Of a DNA stretch of 64,000 nucleotides, positions 35,728-46,169 are shown piece by piece (position 1 is the stretch's first letter; each line of letters opens with the position of its first letter). Where the stretch lies: contig MPUH01000150.1 of the NCBI GenBank assembly GCA_001970955.1, positions 1 to 64,000 of the forward strand. Direction: 5' to 3'. The stretch comes from Stentor coeruleus (taxonomy: Eukaryota > Ciliophora > Heterotrichea > Heterotrichida > Stentoridae). Both the position numbers and the translations under genes were made by a program. The notes beneath the pieces were generated by a model. It ran no database searches. It was given only the letters and a program-made list of their open reading frames with translations, and was not told the DNA's origin.

Positions 35728-37284
35728 ATGTCGTCAACATATGAAGACAAATCTATCTCAAATTGCATAAAAAGTGTTCGATCACAAATGAGCAAAATAT
35801 CATCTGTATACGAAGAGTCCGATACCCCTTTAAACCAATACCTTCAAGAAAAATACGAAAAAGTTCAAAACCCTACATTCAATCTAGGTTATTCCTATTC
35901 AAATTCTTTAGAAAACTCTTTGTTTATAGAAAACTTCAAAGATGAATCCTTACAATCAATCCCCAAAATCCCCAGTTTCCAACTTCAAAAACACAAAGAA
36001 AAAAACCTTCATTTAGACAACGATATGAAAATCCATTCACTTGAATGTCGAATCCGAGAACTTTTAAAAATCCAAGACACCCTAATAAAAAACATCGAAG
36101 ACAACAAAATATCCGCAATCAAAAACTTGCAAAATGAAAAAAAATACAACTTAGAACTAAGGGATAAACTAAATCAAGCGACTTCAAGGATTTCAAATTT
36201 AGAAGATTTATTGAAAAATGATGAAAAAGTAAAGCTAAAAAAATACATTAAAGAACTTGAAGTATCTCGTGAATCATTACATCAAGAAAATCAATCTTTA
36301 ATAAACCGATTTCAATGTATTGGTAAAGATCTTCAGTCAATTGAATTCCAATCAAAGTCTATGACAGAAGAAATACTCATACTAAAAACTCAGAATTCAT
36401 CATTGCAAAATGAGATAATATCTTTAAAAGCTGAAAAGGTAGAAAATTTAAAAGCAATCGATGGACTGAGTAATGAAAAAATAATAAAAGACCAAAAAGT
36501 AAATGAACTTATAAATACAATTGGGCAGTTAGAAGAGAGAATTAATGACTTAAAAGATTTAATACAAACAATATCAATGAATAAATATCAAGAATATTCA
36601 TTAAAACTAGATACTTCAGAAACTACATATAGATTATTACAGCTTACAAAAGAAAATGAAGCTTTAAAAACGCAAATATCATCAAGACAGCCTACATCCC
36701 AAACAGCCCAAGGGAAGAAAAAACTTTGCACATTAGAAAAACTTGTAGATACAATGAATTTATGTTCAAATATTCCTAAAAAACGTAGTAAAAGTGCTGA
36801 AAAAAAATACTCATCAGCAAGTTCATCTAAAATACTAAGAGACCTTATGACAGAAATTGGTCTTGAAAGTCCATATGGTCTTATAGAAGTATATAAAAAA
36901 ATCTCAAGAGAAAACAAATTAGCAGCTAAAGCTATGGAACTCTTAGATAAAATCAAAGACTTGGTAGAAAAATTTTCCCCACCAGAAGCTTTTAAAAAGT
37001 CTCCCAGTGTGAAAAAAGTTTGGAAATGGGTAAAAAAATTAGCTGATGAGTTCTTCAGAATCAAAAAAGTTTCTGAAAACAATGAAGAAACATTACGAGC
37101 TTTTGGGAAAATTAAATCTTTAGTAAATACAGTAAGTGATGAAGACTCAATACAGATAATAGGGAAAATCATAGCAGAAAATGACCATCTTAAACTCCTT
37201 GCGAATAAAATAAAAATTGTCTTGAGACTCAATAGAAAAATACCCTTATCTGAACTTGAAGCAGAAATTGATAGAAGGCTTTAA
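35728..37284 (+). CDS. Unknown coiled-coil protein, 518 residues
   Basis: The N-terminal 100 residues are polar. Residues about 105-315 form a long coiled coil (LECRIRELLKIQDTLIKNIE, LEDLLKNDEKVKLKKYIKEL). A Lys/Ser linker follows, then a C-terminal helical domain of about 170 residues beginning SSKILRDLMTEIGLESPYGL and ending in KIPLSELEAEIDRRL, which looks globular and conserved. I do not recognise the family. It lies between two centrin genes and could be a basal-body or fibre component, but position alone is weak evidence in this genome. Confidence 0.65.
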   Translation: MSSTYEDKSISNCIKSVRSQMSKISSVYEESDTPLNQYLQEKYEKVQNPTFNLGYSYSNSLENSLFIENFKDESLQSIPKIPSFQLQKHKEKNLHLDNDMKIHSLECRIRELLKIQDTLIKNIEDNKISAIKNLQNEKKYNLELRDKLNQATSRISNLEDLLKNDEKVKLKKYIKELEVSRESLHQENQSLINRFQCIGKDLQSIEFQSKSMTEEILILKTQNSSLQNEIISLKAEKVENLKAIDGLSNEKIIKDQKVNELINTIGQLEERINDLKDLIQTISMNKYQEYSLKLDTSETTYRLLQLTKENEALKTQISSRQPTSQTAQGKKKLCTLEKLVDTMNLCSNIPKKRSKSAEKKYSSASSSKILRDLMTEIGLESPYGLIEVYKKISRENKLAAKAMELLDKIKDLVEKFSPPEAFKKSPSVKKVWKWVKKLADEFFRIKKVSENNEETLRAFGKIKSLVNTVSDEDSIQIIGKIIAENDHLKLLANKIKIVLRLNRKIPLSELEAEIDRRL

Positions 37285-37404
37285 TGTTAATATAATAAAA
37301 GTTTATAAACTTAACCTTATAACATAACTTTATCTAAGTTAGGGTATTATAATATTTAAAATAAATACTAAAATCTTAATAAAAAAGTTGATAAATCTAA
37401 TTAA

Positions 37405-37935
37405 CTAAGGGAAAGCTCTTTTTGTCAAAATGGTATAAAAGTCTTCTCTTGTAATCTCATGACCATTTGAAGCTGCTCTTTCTAGCATTTCATTAAGTTC
37501 ATCTACTGTCATTGTCTCACCAAGTTCTTTTGCAACTCTTCTAAGGTTGTTTAAGTTTATTGAACCTGTTTTATCATCATCAAACAAATCAAAGATTTTT
37601 TCGATACCTGTACGAGACTCTTTATCACCAAGTTTATCTGTTATTGCATCTAAGAAAGTGTCGAAATCAATAGCTGAACCTAGTCTGTCTAGATCTGCAA
37701 TCATTGCGTATATTGTTGGGTTTTTTGATTCGAAACCTAAGGATTGCATTGCTGCTCGTAGTTCTTTTGGATCTATTGTCCCTGAACCATCTGTGTCAAA
37801 AAGGTTAAATGCCTCTTTGATTTCTTCAATTTCATCTTCAGTCAAACCTCTCTTCTCAGCTCCACGTCTTCCACTTGGAGACTTACTTTTAGAGGCTACA
37901 TTTCTTGAAGCAGGTTCGTATCCTCCTCGTTTCAT
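37405..37935 (-). CDS. Divergent centrin with mostly degenerate EF-hands
   Basis: Centrin paralogue of 176 residues with the family hallmarks [33 protein letters not shown] and TKRAFP. Only the first loop ([12 protein letters not shown]) is canonical. The second ([14 protein letters not shown]) is one residue short and has lost acidic ligands, the third ([12 protein letters not shown]) ends in Asn, and the fourth ([12 protein letters not shown]) has lost its first Asp and is shortened. The frame is clean throughout, so this is a diverged gene rather than a pseudogene. It should respond to calcium weakly or with one site only, and may be a structural partner of the normal centrin. It is convergent with the coiled-coil gene, 120 bp apart. 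Confidence 0.92.
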   Translation of the reverse strand: MKRGGYEPASRNVASKSKSPSGRRGAEKRGLTEDEIEEIKEAFNLFDTDGSGTIDPKELRAAMQSLGFESKNPTIYAMIADLDRLGSAIDFDTFLDAITDKLGDKESRTGIEKIFDLFDDDKTGSINLNNLRRVAKELGETMTVDELNEMLERAASNGHEITREDFYTILTKRAFP

Positions 37936-38361
37936 TTAAGTATAACCATTATTTTTTAAAAACGTAGAGACCTATTAAACTGATTTACAAAGTATCATAG
38001 AATGGTAAAAGACAGATTTTTTGATATAGTTGTTATGAAAAAGATAATAAAAAACTTGTGTCTGAGTACTAAATTCCCAAGATGGCTTAGTTTTGATTGT
38101 AATGATCTTATATCCAAAATAAAATAAAATTATTATTCAATCTTTCGGGTTGAAACTTGGACAAATTGATACCCTAAAAACTTATCTAAAATACTTTAAA
38201 TATTTTTTTAAAAAAAATGTGGGTGTTAGGGTGTTATTTGATGTATTTGAATATTTATAAACTATAAAGATGAATATATTGAATTACAGGATAAATTATT
38301 TTATTAATATATAAATAGGAAGAAAATTAAGATAAAGAAGCTAATTAATGGATTATGAGTT
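37936..38361. other. Intergenic region between same-strand genes
   Basis: 426 bp of AT-rich DNA between the divergent centrin and the next minus-strand gene. No open frame, repeat or RNA gene was recognised. Confidence 0.55.
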
Positions 38362-40170
38362 TTATTTTTTTGAGTTATTAAGCTTAAGATCCCTATGTGA
38401 TTTCATATTAGGTGACTGTTCAAGCTGTCTTCTTATAGAGTTTAGACTAGCTTCTTCTGCTTTAATTTTTTGTGCGTTACCTTTGACGATATCTTTAAGC
38501 ATCTCAATTTCTTTATCCTTTTTCTTTATCTCCTCATCAACTTTACTATAAAGTTCTTCTTTTGTTTGATTTATTTTCCTTTCCATACCTTCTACGCTTT
38601 GTTGCATTTGCTTTGTTTCTTTTTTTATCTTTATTTGCTCGCGGATTTTTTTTATTATCTGCGTATCTTTTTTCATAATTTCTTCATGTAAAGCTGTGAC
38701 TTGATTTATTATAGAATGTAATTTCTTCTCTGGTACAGAACTTTCAATTTCTGATATTGAGCCTTTTTGTTTTTCCATACGTTTTTTCAGTGCATTCATT
38801 TCATTTTTAAGTTCTTCTTGCTTGTTAACTTCATTTTTCTTTGAATTCTGAAACATTGTCAACTTAGCATTCGAAGCTTCAAGTTTTGTTTTTATAATAT
38901 TAAATTCGTTTTCAAGTTTCTGGTTATTTTTAAGAAATACTTCAAAGTTTTGTTTAGCAGGTTTAGATTTTTGTTTAAACGTTTTAATCTCTTGCTGTAA
39001 ATTCTGCATTTTTTCATTATTCTTCTGTTCACTTAATATCAACTGTTGCCTTGAATCATTAAGTAACTTAGAAAAATTTAATCCTTCTAATTTTTGTATA
39101 GCTTTATTCAACTCCCCTATTTTCTTTTCCGCATCTTTTATATAAACTTTAGCTTTTCTCGATTTTTTTTCTTCATCTTGCAACACTTTCATAGGCTTAG
39201 GTGGGTTTAAATCAAGAATATCATTCAAGCCTTCAATAATATTCTTAGATTCATTCAAAGCTCTAGTAATATCATTTTCATCAATAATATTCTCAATAAA
39301 CCCAGTAACTTCTTGTAGATTTTCTATCAATCTATTAATTTCAACAGGGTAGTTTTGGATTTTAAGGAAAACATTTTTGGCTTTTTTGAATTTCTTCTTC
39401 ATTTGCTCACGATCTTCCTTTGATGTATTGCTTTTAACATAAATTTCTGTATAATAAGCTTCAAGATCTTCTAAACTATCACATTGAGTAATACATTCAT
39501 AATATTGATTCATAAGATTTCCAATTTCTAAACGTTTTTCCTCCATTTTACTCTCAATGCTTTTATGGATTTCATTCATTCCTGAATATATTTTTTTAAC
39601 TTCTTTAAAATCTTTAAATACTTCATCATATTCTCTATTTTTTCCTTTAAGTTCTTCTGAGTAAATTTCACCCATATCATTAAGTTCAAGTACTTTTTGC
39701 CGTAACTTTTCCATTTCTGCAGCGATTTCTTTGTTTTTTTTATCATATTCTTCCGATAAGGTTTTAACTCTTTCTTTAAGCCTTTGATTATCTTTATTTT
39801 CAGCTTGAAGTTTAGCTTTAGCCCCAGTTATAAGTTTTTTCGCAAGGTTTTCTTTAGTAGATTTAGTTTTAGAGAAAATCTTGAACTTAAGACTTAATAT
39901 CCTTTTATTGATGCTATTTAAATTGTTATCTTTTTCTAACAATTCCGCCATTAGTTCATTTGGCACATCTTCATATTGAAATTTTAGTCCTTCCAAAATT
40001 CTTTTTCTTGAGAGTAGTAAAGAATCCAAGTTATCAACAGGAGGAAGTATAAGATCATGGCTTGTATTAGTATTAATTCTTGATGAACTTGATTTTGTAA
40101 GTGAAATATTTGGGCTTTTATCAGTAATTTTCAAGAGAGCTTTAGTTGACTTCCGAGTAACAGTCGCCAT
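38362..40170 (-). CDS. Unknown long coiled-coil protein, 602 residues
   Basis: The first 75 residues are Ser/Thr-rich, with LSRKRILEGLKFQYEDVPNE beginning an ordered part. From about residue 75 to 590 it is almost continuous coiled coil with high Lys/Glu (LKERVKTLSEEYDKKNKEIA, LRQKVLELNDMGEIYSEELK), including a less charged interval around 240-320 (INRLIENLQEVTGFIENIID). The type is that of axonemal or basal-body coiled-coil proteins, but no family can be named safely. It is followed after 43 bp by another coiled-coil gene on the same strand. Confidence 0.7.
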   Translation of the reverse strand: MATVTRKSTKALLKITDKSPNISLTKSSSSRINTNTSHDLILPPVDNLDSLLLSRKRILEGLKFQYEDVPNELMAELLEKDNNLNSINKRILSLKFKIFSKTKSTKENLAKKLITGAKAKLQAENKDNQRLKERVKTLSEEYDKKNKEIAAEMEKLRQKVLELNDMGEIYSEELKGKNREYDEVFKDFKEVKKIYSGMNEIHKSIESKMEEKRLEIGNLMNQYYECITQCDSLEDLEAYYTEIYVKSNTSKEDREQMKKKFKKAKNVFLKIQNYPVEINRLIENLQEVTGFIENIIDENDITRALNESKNIIEGLNDILDLNPPKPMKVLQDEEKKSRKAKVYIKDAEKKIGELNKAIQKLEGLNFSKLLNDSRQQLILSEQKNNEKMQNLQQEIKTFKQKSKPAKQNFEVFLKNNQKLENEFNIIKTKLEASNAKLTMFQNSKKNEVNKQEELKNEMNALKKRMEKQKGSISEIESSVPEKKLHSIINQVTALHEEIMKKDTQIIKKIREQIKIKKETKQMQQSVEGMERKINQTKEELYSKVDEEIKKKDKEIEMLKDIVKGNAQKIKAEEASLNSIRRQLEQSPNMKSHRDLKLNNSKK

Positions 40171-40213
40171 TAGGAATTATATATATTGATTTTAAATATA
40201 ATAATAAAAGGCT

Positions 40214-43200
40214 TTAGGAATATTTACTAGTTATTTTATAGTTTTTTTTATTGAGTTCTAATAAAGTAATGATTCTAGTCATGATAGCTGAGCATTCTGA
40301 GTTCATACTTGGGTTTAATAGCTGCAGTTTTGCTACAAGAACTTTGAGATGCTCGAATTTTTCAAGTTCTTTAGCGTTTTTTGTGTTTTGGTCTTTGAGG
40401 ACATGTAGTGAGATCTCGTTTTTCATTAGGACGTCGTTTTTCTTGAAAAGTTCTTCTTCTTTTTCATTTAAAACTTGTTGTAATGTAGTGTAATCGTTAT
40501 TTGATTTAAAAGATTCGATAGAATTTGACGGAAACTCATGGTCAGAAATCTCAGACATAGATTTTCTATCGATAAGGTCTTTGTGTATATTAACTTTTAT
40601 ACCTCTGCCCCTTGGTTTTTTTATAAACTCCTGTGTTGGTTCGTTTCTCTTGTCAAAACTCCTGACAAACATATCAGTTCCTAATGGTTTATCAGGTGAT
40701 CTACCTTCATTTATTATACCTAAAATCACTTGATTACCTTCTTTTTTACATAAATTCTCTATTTTGTATATAATATTTTTATTCCTATGATTTTCTATAC
40801 ATAGTTCAGAATTAAGTTTTTGCAATGAAGCTCTTTCTTTTATAAGGTTAGGAAGTGGATCTTTAACTTCATCTGTATTTTCAAATGGAAGCTGTTCAAG
40901 CCATATATAATTATGTGTATCTTTTGATTCAATCAAATACCATATTTGTCTATCATATTCTACTGCTCTATGAACTTTATAATCATCTGGGCTTAGAAAA
41001 TCAGGATTACGAGCTTTTTGTAACTCTTCGATTTTTCTTCTAAGATTATGGATTTCCAAATTAGCACCTGTCAACTGTTTAGCAAAACTATCTAAAGATC
41101 TCTGCAGTGATTCTTTTTCTTTCCCCCATTGTACTTCATTATCTTTAATTTTCCTTTCAAGATATTGTCTTTCTTCATCAATTTTCCCTAACTGCGATAT
41201 AAATGAAGATTTTGCTTTATTAAGATCTTCATTATTTAAAGTTAAATCCTGTATAGTTTGTTCCAGTTTTATACTTTTCATTTTCAATGCATAAAGCTCG
41301 TCTTTGTATTTTTCTTTTGGATCATGACTTGATACACTTTGTTTGAATTTTATTTGTGATAATTCATTTGTTAAATGAACTATTATAGCATCTTTTTCTT
41401 GAAGATCATTTTGGAGGTTGATTGATTTTTCTGTATTGCTTATGAGAAGTTTATTTAAAGAAGATTCAGAGGTTTGGAGTTTTTTGACTTGATTTTGAAG
41501 CATGGCGATTTGATAGTCAGAGTCTTCGATTTTTTGTTGGAATTTTTCTTCTTGGTCGAGTTTAAGGCTTATGATTTCTTCTGATTGGGTATTGCATTGA
41601 GTTATAAGTTTATCACGTGTTTCTAAGAGTTTTTTTCTTTCAATTTCTAGTTTATTTATTTCATTTAGTAACTCGGTGTTATCTTTTCTATTAGAATTTG
41701 AGGCTGGTTTGTGAGATTTTACTGATAAAACTAAGGATATTAGTGAGATGAGTTTTCTTGTAAGATTATCAAGTTTGGAATCAATATTTTGTTGTGTTTC
41801 TATATGGTTTTCTGTAAATTTATTTAGCGCTTTTTTAACATGATCAGGGATAAGTGTTTTCCAATTGTAGGTATCATCTGATAGAAAAGATAAAGATTGA
41901 TACTCTTTAAGCTTTTCACTAAGCATTTCACATTCTTTTTTCCTTTCATTAAGCTGTGACGTAACAAGGTCATTAGATGAATTTAAAAACTTAACCTGTT
42001 CTTGAAGTTGATTTTTAAGATTATTAACAGCATTAAACGAGTTAAAACTTTTAGTCAATTCATCTTTAAGTTTCTCAACCAATAACACATTTTTATTATT
42101 ACTTTCTTGCAAATCATCAACTTTACTTTGTTTTTTCACTACTGACTTCTCGAGTTTAGCATTTTTCTCTATTAATTCATCATTTTCTTCTTTCCTCATT
42201 TCAATTACATTTTCTATCTCCACTAGTTTTTCATGTAATAAAAATATTTCCTGTTGACTCACCCCAATTGTATTTCCTTTATTAGTCTCAGAAACAGTTG
42301 GAAAAAAAGATATCAAGTTCTGAACTTGGATTTCAAGGACGTTTGTATGATTTTTATTCATAAACTCTTCAAGTATTTTGCACATTTCCATAGCTTCATA
42401 CAATTTGTCCATAAGATTTTTATTTTCTACTTGAAGGTTTATGTTTTTTTCTTTCAACAACAAAAACTCTTCTTCCACTTTGTTTTTCTCACTTATTAAT
42501 AAAGACATTTTTTTATTAAGTCCTTGAATATCTTCTGATTCCGGCTTAGAGTCGTTTAGAAATGATGAGGGACGGGCAATTCTACTTGATTTAGGAACTT
42601 TTTGGATTGATTTTATAAATAACCCTTGTAATTTTTCTATTTTTAATATAGTCCATGTTGTTTTTTTAGATGATATATTATATGATGTTCCTAAAAATAT
42701 TGTAAGGGTCGATTTTGAACTTGATTTTTTCTCTGATAAAATCTCTTCGTATTTAGTTTGTAATGCTGAGAAATCTTTTAAAGTATTATCACGAGATTCA
42801 AGAGATTCTTGAAGGATTTTATTGTTTTTCTGTAACCTTTCTAACTTTGATTTGTTATAAATAGATTCAAGACGTAGCTCATTGTTTTCTTTTTCAAACT
42901 TGTTTAGATTTTGTTTTGCTATAGAAATTTGCTTATGTGATTCTTTTGTTTCATTTGTAAGACTGGCAAACTGTTCTATCAATTCGATATTTTCTTCGTT
43001 TTTTTCATTGAGTTCAGCTTTAAGCCTACAAATTTCACTTTTCAACATGATGATTTCGTTTGAAAAACTTTTATCTTGTGAATCATCACTTTTTTTATCA
43101 TCATTACCAATTATATCTTTAAGGGCAAATACTATCTCTTTTTTAGCAGACTTGAATCTTGTTAAAGTGTATTCAAGCTCAGGGTTTTGATCTATAATTT

Positions 43201-44044
43201 CTTCGATAGAAGCAGTAAATCCAGTGAATTTCTCTAATAAATTCCCTAAATTTCCAAGTTTGTGTTTGAATTTTTCCATATTAAAACCTGATTCCATTGA
43301 GCTTGAAACTTTTAAAGTATTTTTTTTCTTAAAATCATTAATAATCGGTGATGAAATTGGAGATGTGGATATTGAACTGTATTTGCAATCAGGTGAACTC
43401 TTTGCACTATTTCTAGCAAAATCATTTGATTGTGTCAAAGAAAATATATCTTTATCTTTAGTGTCAATCAAAGATTGGAGTTCTGAAAGTCTCCCTTCAA
43501 GAATCATTGTCTTTTCTTTTAATTGGGTATTTTCACTCATAATATAAGAATAACTTTTTCCGATATTACGAGAATTTTCAATAGAATTCTGTCTTGGAGA
43601 TTTCATTGTTTGATTAGCTGAGTTGCCTTCTGTTTTTTTTATAGCTTTTCTATATACAACTTCAGAAAGATTTGCAAAAGCTAAGTAAATACGTTTTTCT
43701 ATATCAGATTCAACAGGTTGTCTTATTAAATTTATGATTCTCCTTTGCGCTTGATCTAAAGCTTCTTGAATACTTCTTGTGGAAACTGAAAATCCCAAGC
43801 TAGAAGTCATAGTTTGATAATTAGAATTTAAGTTTTCAATATGCTTATTTAAAGCTTGTTGGGTTATTTTAGGCAAAGCAATGAAGTTCATTTCTTTCTG
43901 TAGATTTTTGCAGTGTGAATGTATCAAATTAGAACAGTAGCTGACAAAGGTTATATGCTGGTTTTGTAAAGAAGCAATACGTGATTGCATGCTTTGAATG
44001 ATATCTTCGACGTTCTCGTTAAGTTTATAGTTAGTGGATCTCAT
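40214..44044 (-). CDS. Unknown very long coiled-coil protein, 1276 residues
   Basis: One uninterrupted frame. Residues 1-145 are helical but not heptad-rich (NVEDIIQSMQSRIASLQNQH, ALDQAQRRIINLIRQPVESD). From about 165 to 1010 it is mostly coiled coil with several breaks. Around 1035-1070 there is a short non-coiled segment with aromatic residues (YDRQIWYLIESKDTHNYIWL), which looks like a small folded or partner-binding element. More coiled coil follows to the end. Layout suggests a structural scaffold such as a basal-body, rootlet or cortical fibre protein; no specific family is recognised. Confidence 0.72.
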   Translation of the reverse strand: MRSTNYKLNENVEDIIQSMQSRIASLQNQHITFVSYCSNLIHSHCKNLQKEMNFIALPKITQQALNKHIENLNSNYQTMTSSLGFSVSTRSIQEALDQAQRRIINLIRQPVESDIEKRIYLAFANLSEVVYRKAIKKTEGNSANQTMKSPRQNSIENSRNIGKSYSYIMSENTQLKEKTMILEGRLSELQSLIDTKDKDIFSLTQSNDFARNSAKSSPDCKYSSISTSPISSPIINDFKKKNTLKVSSSMESGFNMEKFKHKLGNLGNLLEKFTGFTASIEEIIDQNPELEYTLTRFKSAKKEIVFALKDIIGNDDKKSDDSQDKSFSNEIIMLKSEICRLKAELNEKNEENIELIEQFASLTNETKESHKQISIAKQNLNKFEKENNELRLESIYNKSKLERLQKNNKILQESLESRDNTLKDFSALQTKYEEILSEKKSSSKSTLTIFLGTSYNISSKKTTWTILKIEKLQGLFIKSIQKVPKSSRIARPSSFLNDSKPESEDIQGLNKKMSLLISEKNKVEEEFLLLKEKNINLQVENKNLMDKLYEAMEMCKILEEFMNKNHTNVLEIQVQNLISFFPTVSETNKGNTIGVSQQEIFLLHEKLVEIENVIEMRKEENDELIEKNAKLEKSVVKKQSKVDDLQESNNKNVLLVEKLKDELTKSFNSFNAVNNLKNQLQEQVKFLNSSNDLVTSQLNERKKECEMLSEKLKEYQSLSFLSDDTYNWKTLIPDHVKKALNKFTENHIETQQNIDSKLDNLTRKLISLISLVLSVKSHKPASNSNRKDNTELLNEINKLEIERKKLLETRDKLITQCNTQSEEIISLKLDQEEKFQQKIEDSDYQIAMLQNQVKKLQTSESSLNKLLISNTEKSINLQNDLQEKDAIIVHLTNELSQIKFKQSVSSHDPKEKYKDELYALKMKSIKLEQTIQDLTLNNEDLNKAKSSFISQLGKIDEERQYLERKIKDNEVQWGKEKESLQRSLDSFAKQLTGANLEIHNLRRKIEELQKARNPDFLSPDDYKVHRAVEYDRQIWYLIESKDTHNYIWLEQLPFENTDEVKDPLPNLIKERASLQKLNSELCIENHRNKNIIYKIENLCKKEGNQVILGIINEGRSPDKPLGTDMFVRSFDKRNEPTQEFIKKPRGRGIKVNIHKDLIDRKSMSEISDHEFPSNSIESFKSNNDYTTLQQVLNEKEEELFKKNDVLMKNEISLHVLKDQNTKNAKELEKFEHLKVLVAKLQLLNPSMNSECSAIMTRIITLLELNKKNYKITSKYS

Positions 44045-44750
44045 ATTATTTGCCTTTATTTTTTATTATATAATCAGTTGTTTATTTTAAAAGAAGCTTG
44101 GAAATTATCGACTATATGGGAATAATTATTTTTTTTTATAAGAAACTTGGAAGAGTTGGAAAAAATATTCCGTTAAGAAATTCGGTGCTCATTTTGTATA
44201 GGATTTTTATTATGAAGTTAAGAGATTATGTAGAAATGGATATAATTTTATTGAGAATATGAGATGGTTAGTATTATATAACAGTTTATTTTGGAAGAGT
44301 AAATATTTTGTATGAGGGTTGATTGCAAATAAAATTTCCCAAGATTTCTTATAGACAAATACAAATTCTGAGTTAAGCTTATGTTTATAATATGAGAATT
44401 TTCAGTGTGTATTTCTTGATGATTATTGAATGGTTTTGGATATTTTATTTCCAAAAAGTATTGCTTTTAGTAAACTTGTATGAAGATATTATTTTATGAG
44501 GTTGAATTAAGATTCTAATAAAGATGATTTGTGTTAAAAATAATTTTTTGGACATAATGTCTGGGTTGATTTATATTCTTCTTTTTTTGCCCCTTGCTAG
44601 ACTAATAATTTTTTTAGAAGATGATTATAATCATAATTTCCTAAAAGCCCTAGTTTTTCCTAAAACGAAAATATACTTCAACCAAAAGAAAAAAACATCA
44701 CATCTTTCATTTCACTCCTTTTATTCGTAAAATATCTTAATAGAACTATT
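44045..44750. other. Intergenic region between same-strand genes
   Basis: About 705 bp. On the plus strand the left part has G above C (C-rich leader for the gene starting at 44044) and the right end has C above G (G-rich trailer of eL24). A 68-residue plus-strand frame at 44524 is judged chance. No RNA gene was seen. Confidence 0.55.
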
Positions 44751-45206
44751 CTACTTGTTTTTTTGTTTACCCTTAGCTTTTGATACTTTAGGTCCTGCAG
44801 TTTTAGGTTGTCCTTTATCGAATTTCTGTCCTTGAGGAGTAGCTTTTTTCTTTTGCCTTTCTTTGATTTCTCTTAATGCCTGATCTCTCATAGCTGCTCT
44901 GACTTCAGGCTTTTCTTCACGTTTACGTTTGATATCATCTAATGTTGCTCCAACATAAGCCTTCTGTGTTCTGACAACTTTACGTACTCTACGTTTCTTG
45001 ACTGTTTCTGCTCTTCCTTTCTTGTTAAGTCTACGCCAATCTTGGGTCCAGGTTAATTTCACAGCTTTAATACGCTGGTGGAACAAGGACCGCACTTTTG
45101 AGCCGATAAATAGCTGGATTTTGCCGTCCTTTGAAATGAACCTACTACCTCTACCTGGCCATACCTTCATATCACTGAAGGAACATGTCCCAGTGTTTAT
45201 CACCAT
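44751..45206 (-). CDS. RPL24: Large-subunit ribosomal protein eL24
   Basis: Cytosolic 60S protein of 151 residues. The N-terminal domain TCSFSDMKVWPGRGSRFISK, then LTWTQDWRRLNKKGRAETVK, fits eL24, followed by the basic RRVRKVVRTQKAYVGATLDD and the eL24 motif KREEKPEVRAAMRDQALREI. The Lys-rich tail is usual. Of the paired cysteines of archaeal-type zinc-binding eL24, only the first is present. This is the clearest housekeeping gene in the window and shows the same C-rich upstream sense composition as its neighbours. Confidence 0.96.
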   Translation of the reverse strand: MVINTGTCSFSDMKVWPGRGSRFISKDGKIQLFIGSKVRSLFHQRIKAVKLTWTQDWRRLNKKGRAETVKKRRVRKVVRTQKAYVGATLDDIKRKREEKPEVRAAMRDQALREIKERQKKKATPQGQKFDKGQPKTAGPKVSKAKGKQKNK

Positions 45207-46169
45207 TTATATATTCCTGGGTAAATATTGTAGCGAATGAAATTTTATAGTTAAAATTATGTAATTTTTTTGGGAATAGGATTTTGATAAAACATAGAGA
45301 ATTTCGGTTTTTGATTTGAAATATGTTTCATTTTTATATAAATTTTATGCCAATTTTAGAAGAAGAGGCTGTGATTGTTGTGGAGAATATGCACTGAAGG
45401 TATAGATGAGAATATTGTGAGGAGCTTTTTTGTGATTTTTGGTTTATTGGGTAATTTGATATTTTTTTGGGATTTTTATGATGTTTGGGAGTTGTTTTTT
45501 TTTGTTAGGATTAGGGAATGGATATCAATTTTTTTTGGATTTTTTATTGTAGTTTTTTGTAGGTTTTCTGTGAGATTATGATATTCTATGCAAATATAGA
45601 ATATTTTATGTTTAATATCATGAAGATAATTTTGAAAATCTTCCTAAGAATTAACTACCATTAAGCATTTTTTATTAGTTTAATGCTAATAAAATTTAAC
45701 ACTTATTGTCAAGTTTTTTAGTTTTTGAGCTTTTAAATTTTTTGTATTTAATTTTATTATAAATCTATTCTATATTAAAAGGGAAAATCCTACATAAAAC
45801 TTTAAAAATAGACAACCTTTTATATAAATAATAAACTATTACAACTTAAATTGCCTTGAAATTACTAAATTATATGCTCTAAAGATTTTATAATCGATCT
45901 TTCTTCATTACTCTAAAGATTCTATTAAAAATAAACACAAATAATTAGTTATCATCTTATATTTTCGTAAAAGTCTCTAATAAAGCGTAATCCTATATAC
46001 TTCATGATCTTAAGCAAACATCATCTCATATATAATAAGGACTTAAGTTTAAATATATAAATGATAATTAGGTGAAATTATTTAAATCATAGAATAAAGT
46101 CTAAACTTTATAATAAAATTCAAAGTTTGTTTAATATTTTATGATTAGGAGTTACATATTCTAATTAAA
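45207..46169. other. Intergenic region between divergent genes
   Basis: 963 bp between eL24 (minus) and a pseudokinase gene (plus). The eL24-proximal 380 bases are T/G-rich with almost no C on the plus strand, which is the C-rich leader in sense. The rest is plain A/T. The frame at 45375-45581 reflects this skew only. No RNA gene was recognised. Confidence 0.55.

Noticed and set aside
35728-37284. Naming the coiled-coil gene between the centrins as a centrin partner (Sfi1-type)
   Set aside because: It lacks the regular Trp-ended helices of Sfi1 repeats; position alone is not evidence.
44524-44730. 68-residue plus-strand open frame with a hydrophobic segment
   Set aside because: It sits in the trailer of eL24 in antisense, its composition follows the local skew, and no similar protein is recognised.
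45375-45581. 68-residue plus-strand hydrophobic open frame
   Set aside because: It comes from the T/G-only composition on the antisense side of the eL24 leader; Phe, Trp, Gly and Val content follows the skew rather than a membrane protein design.
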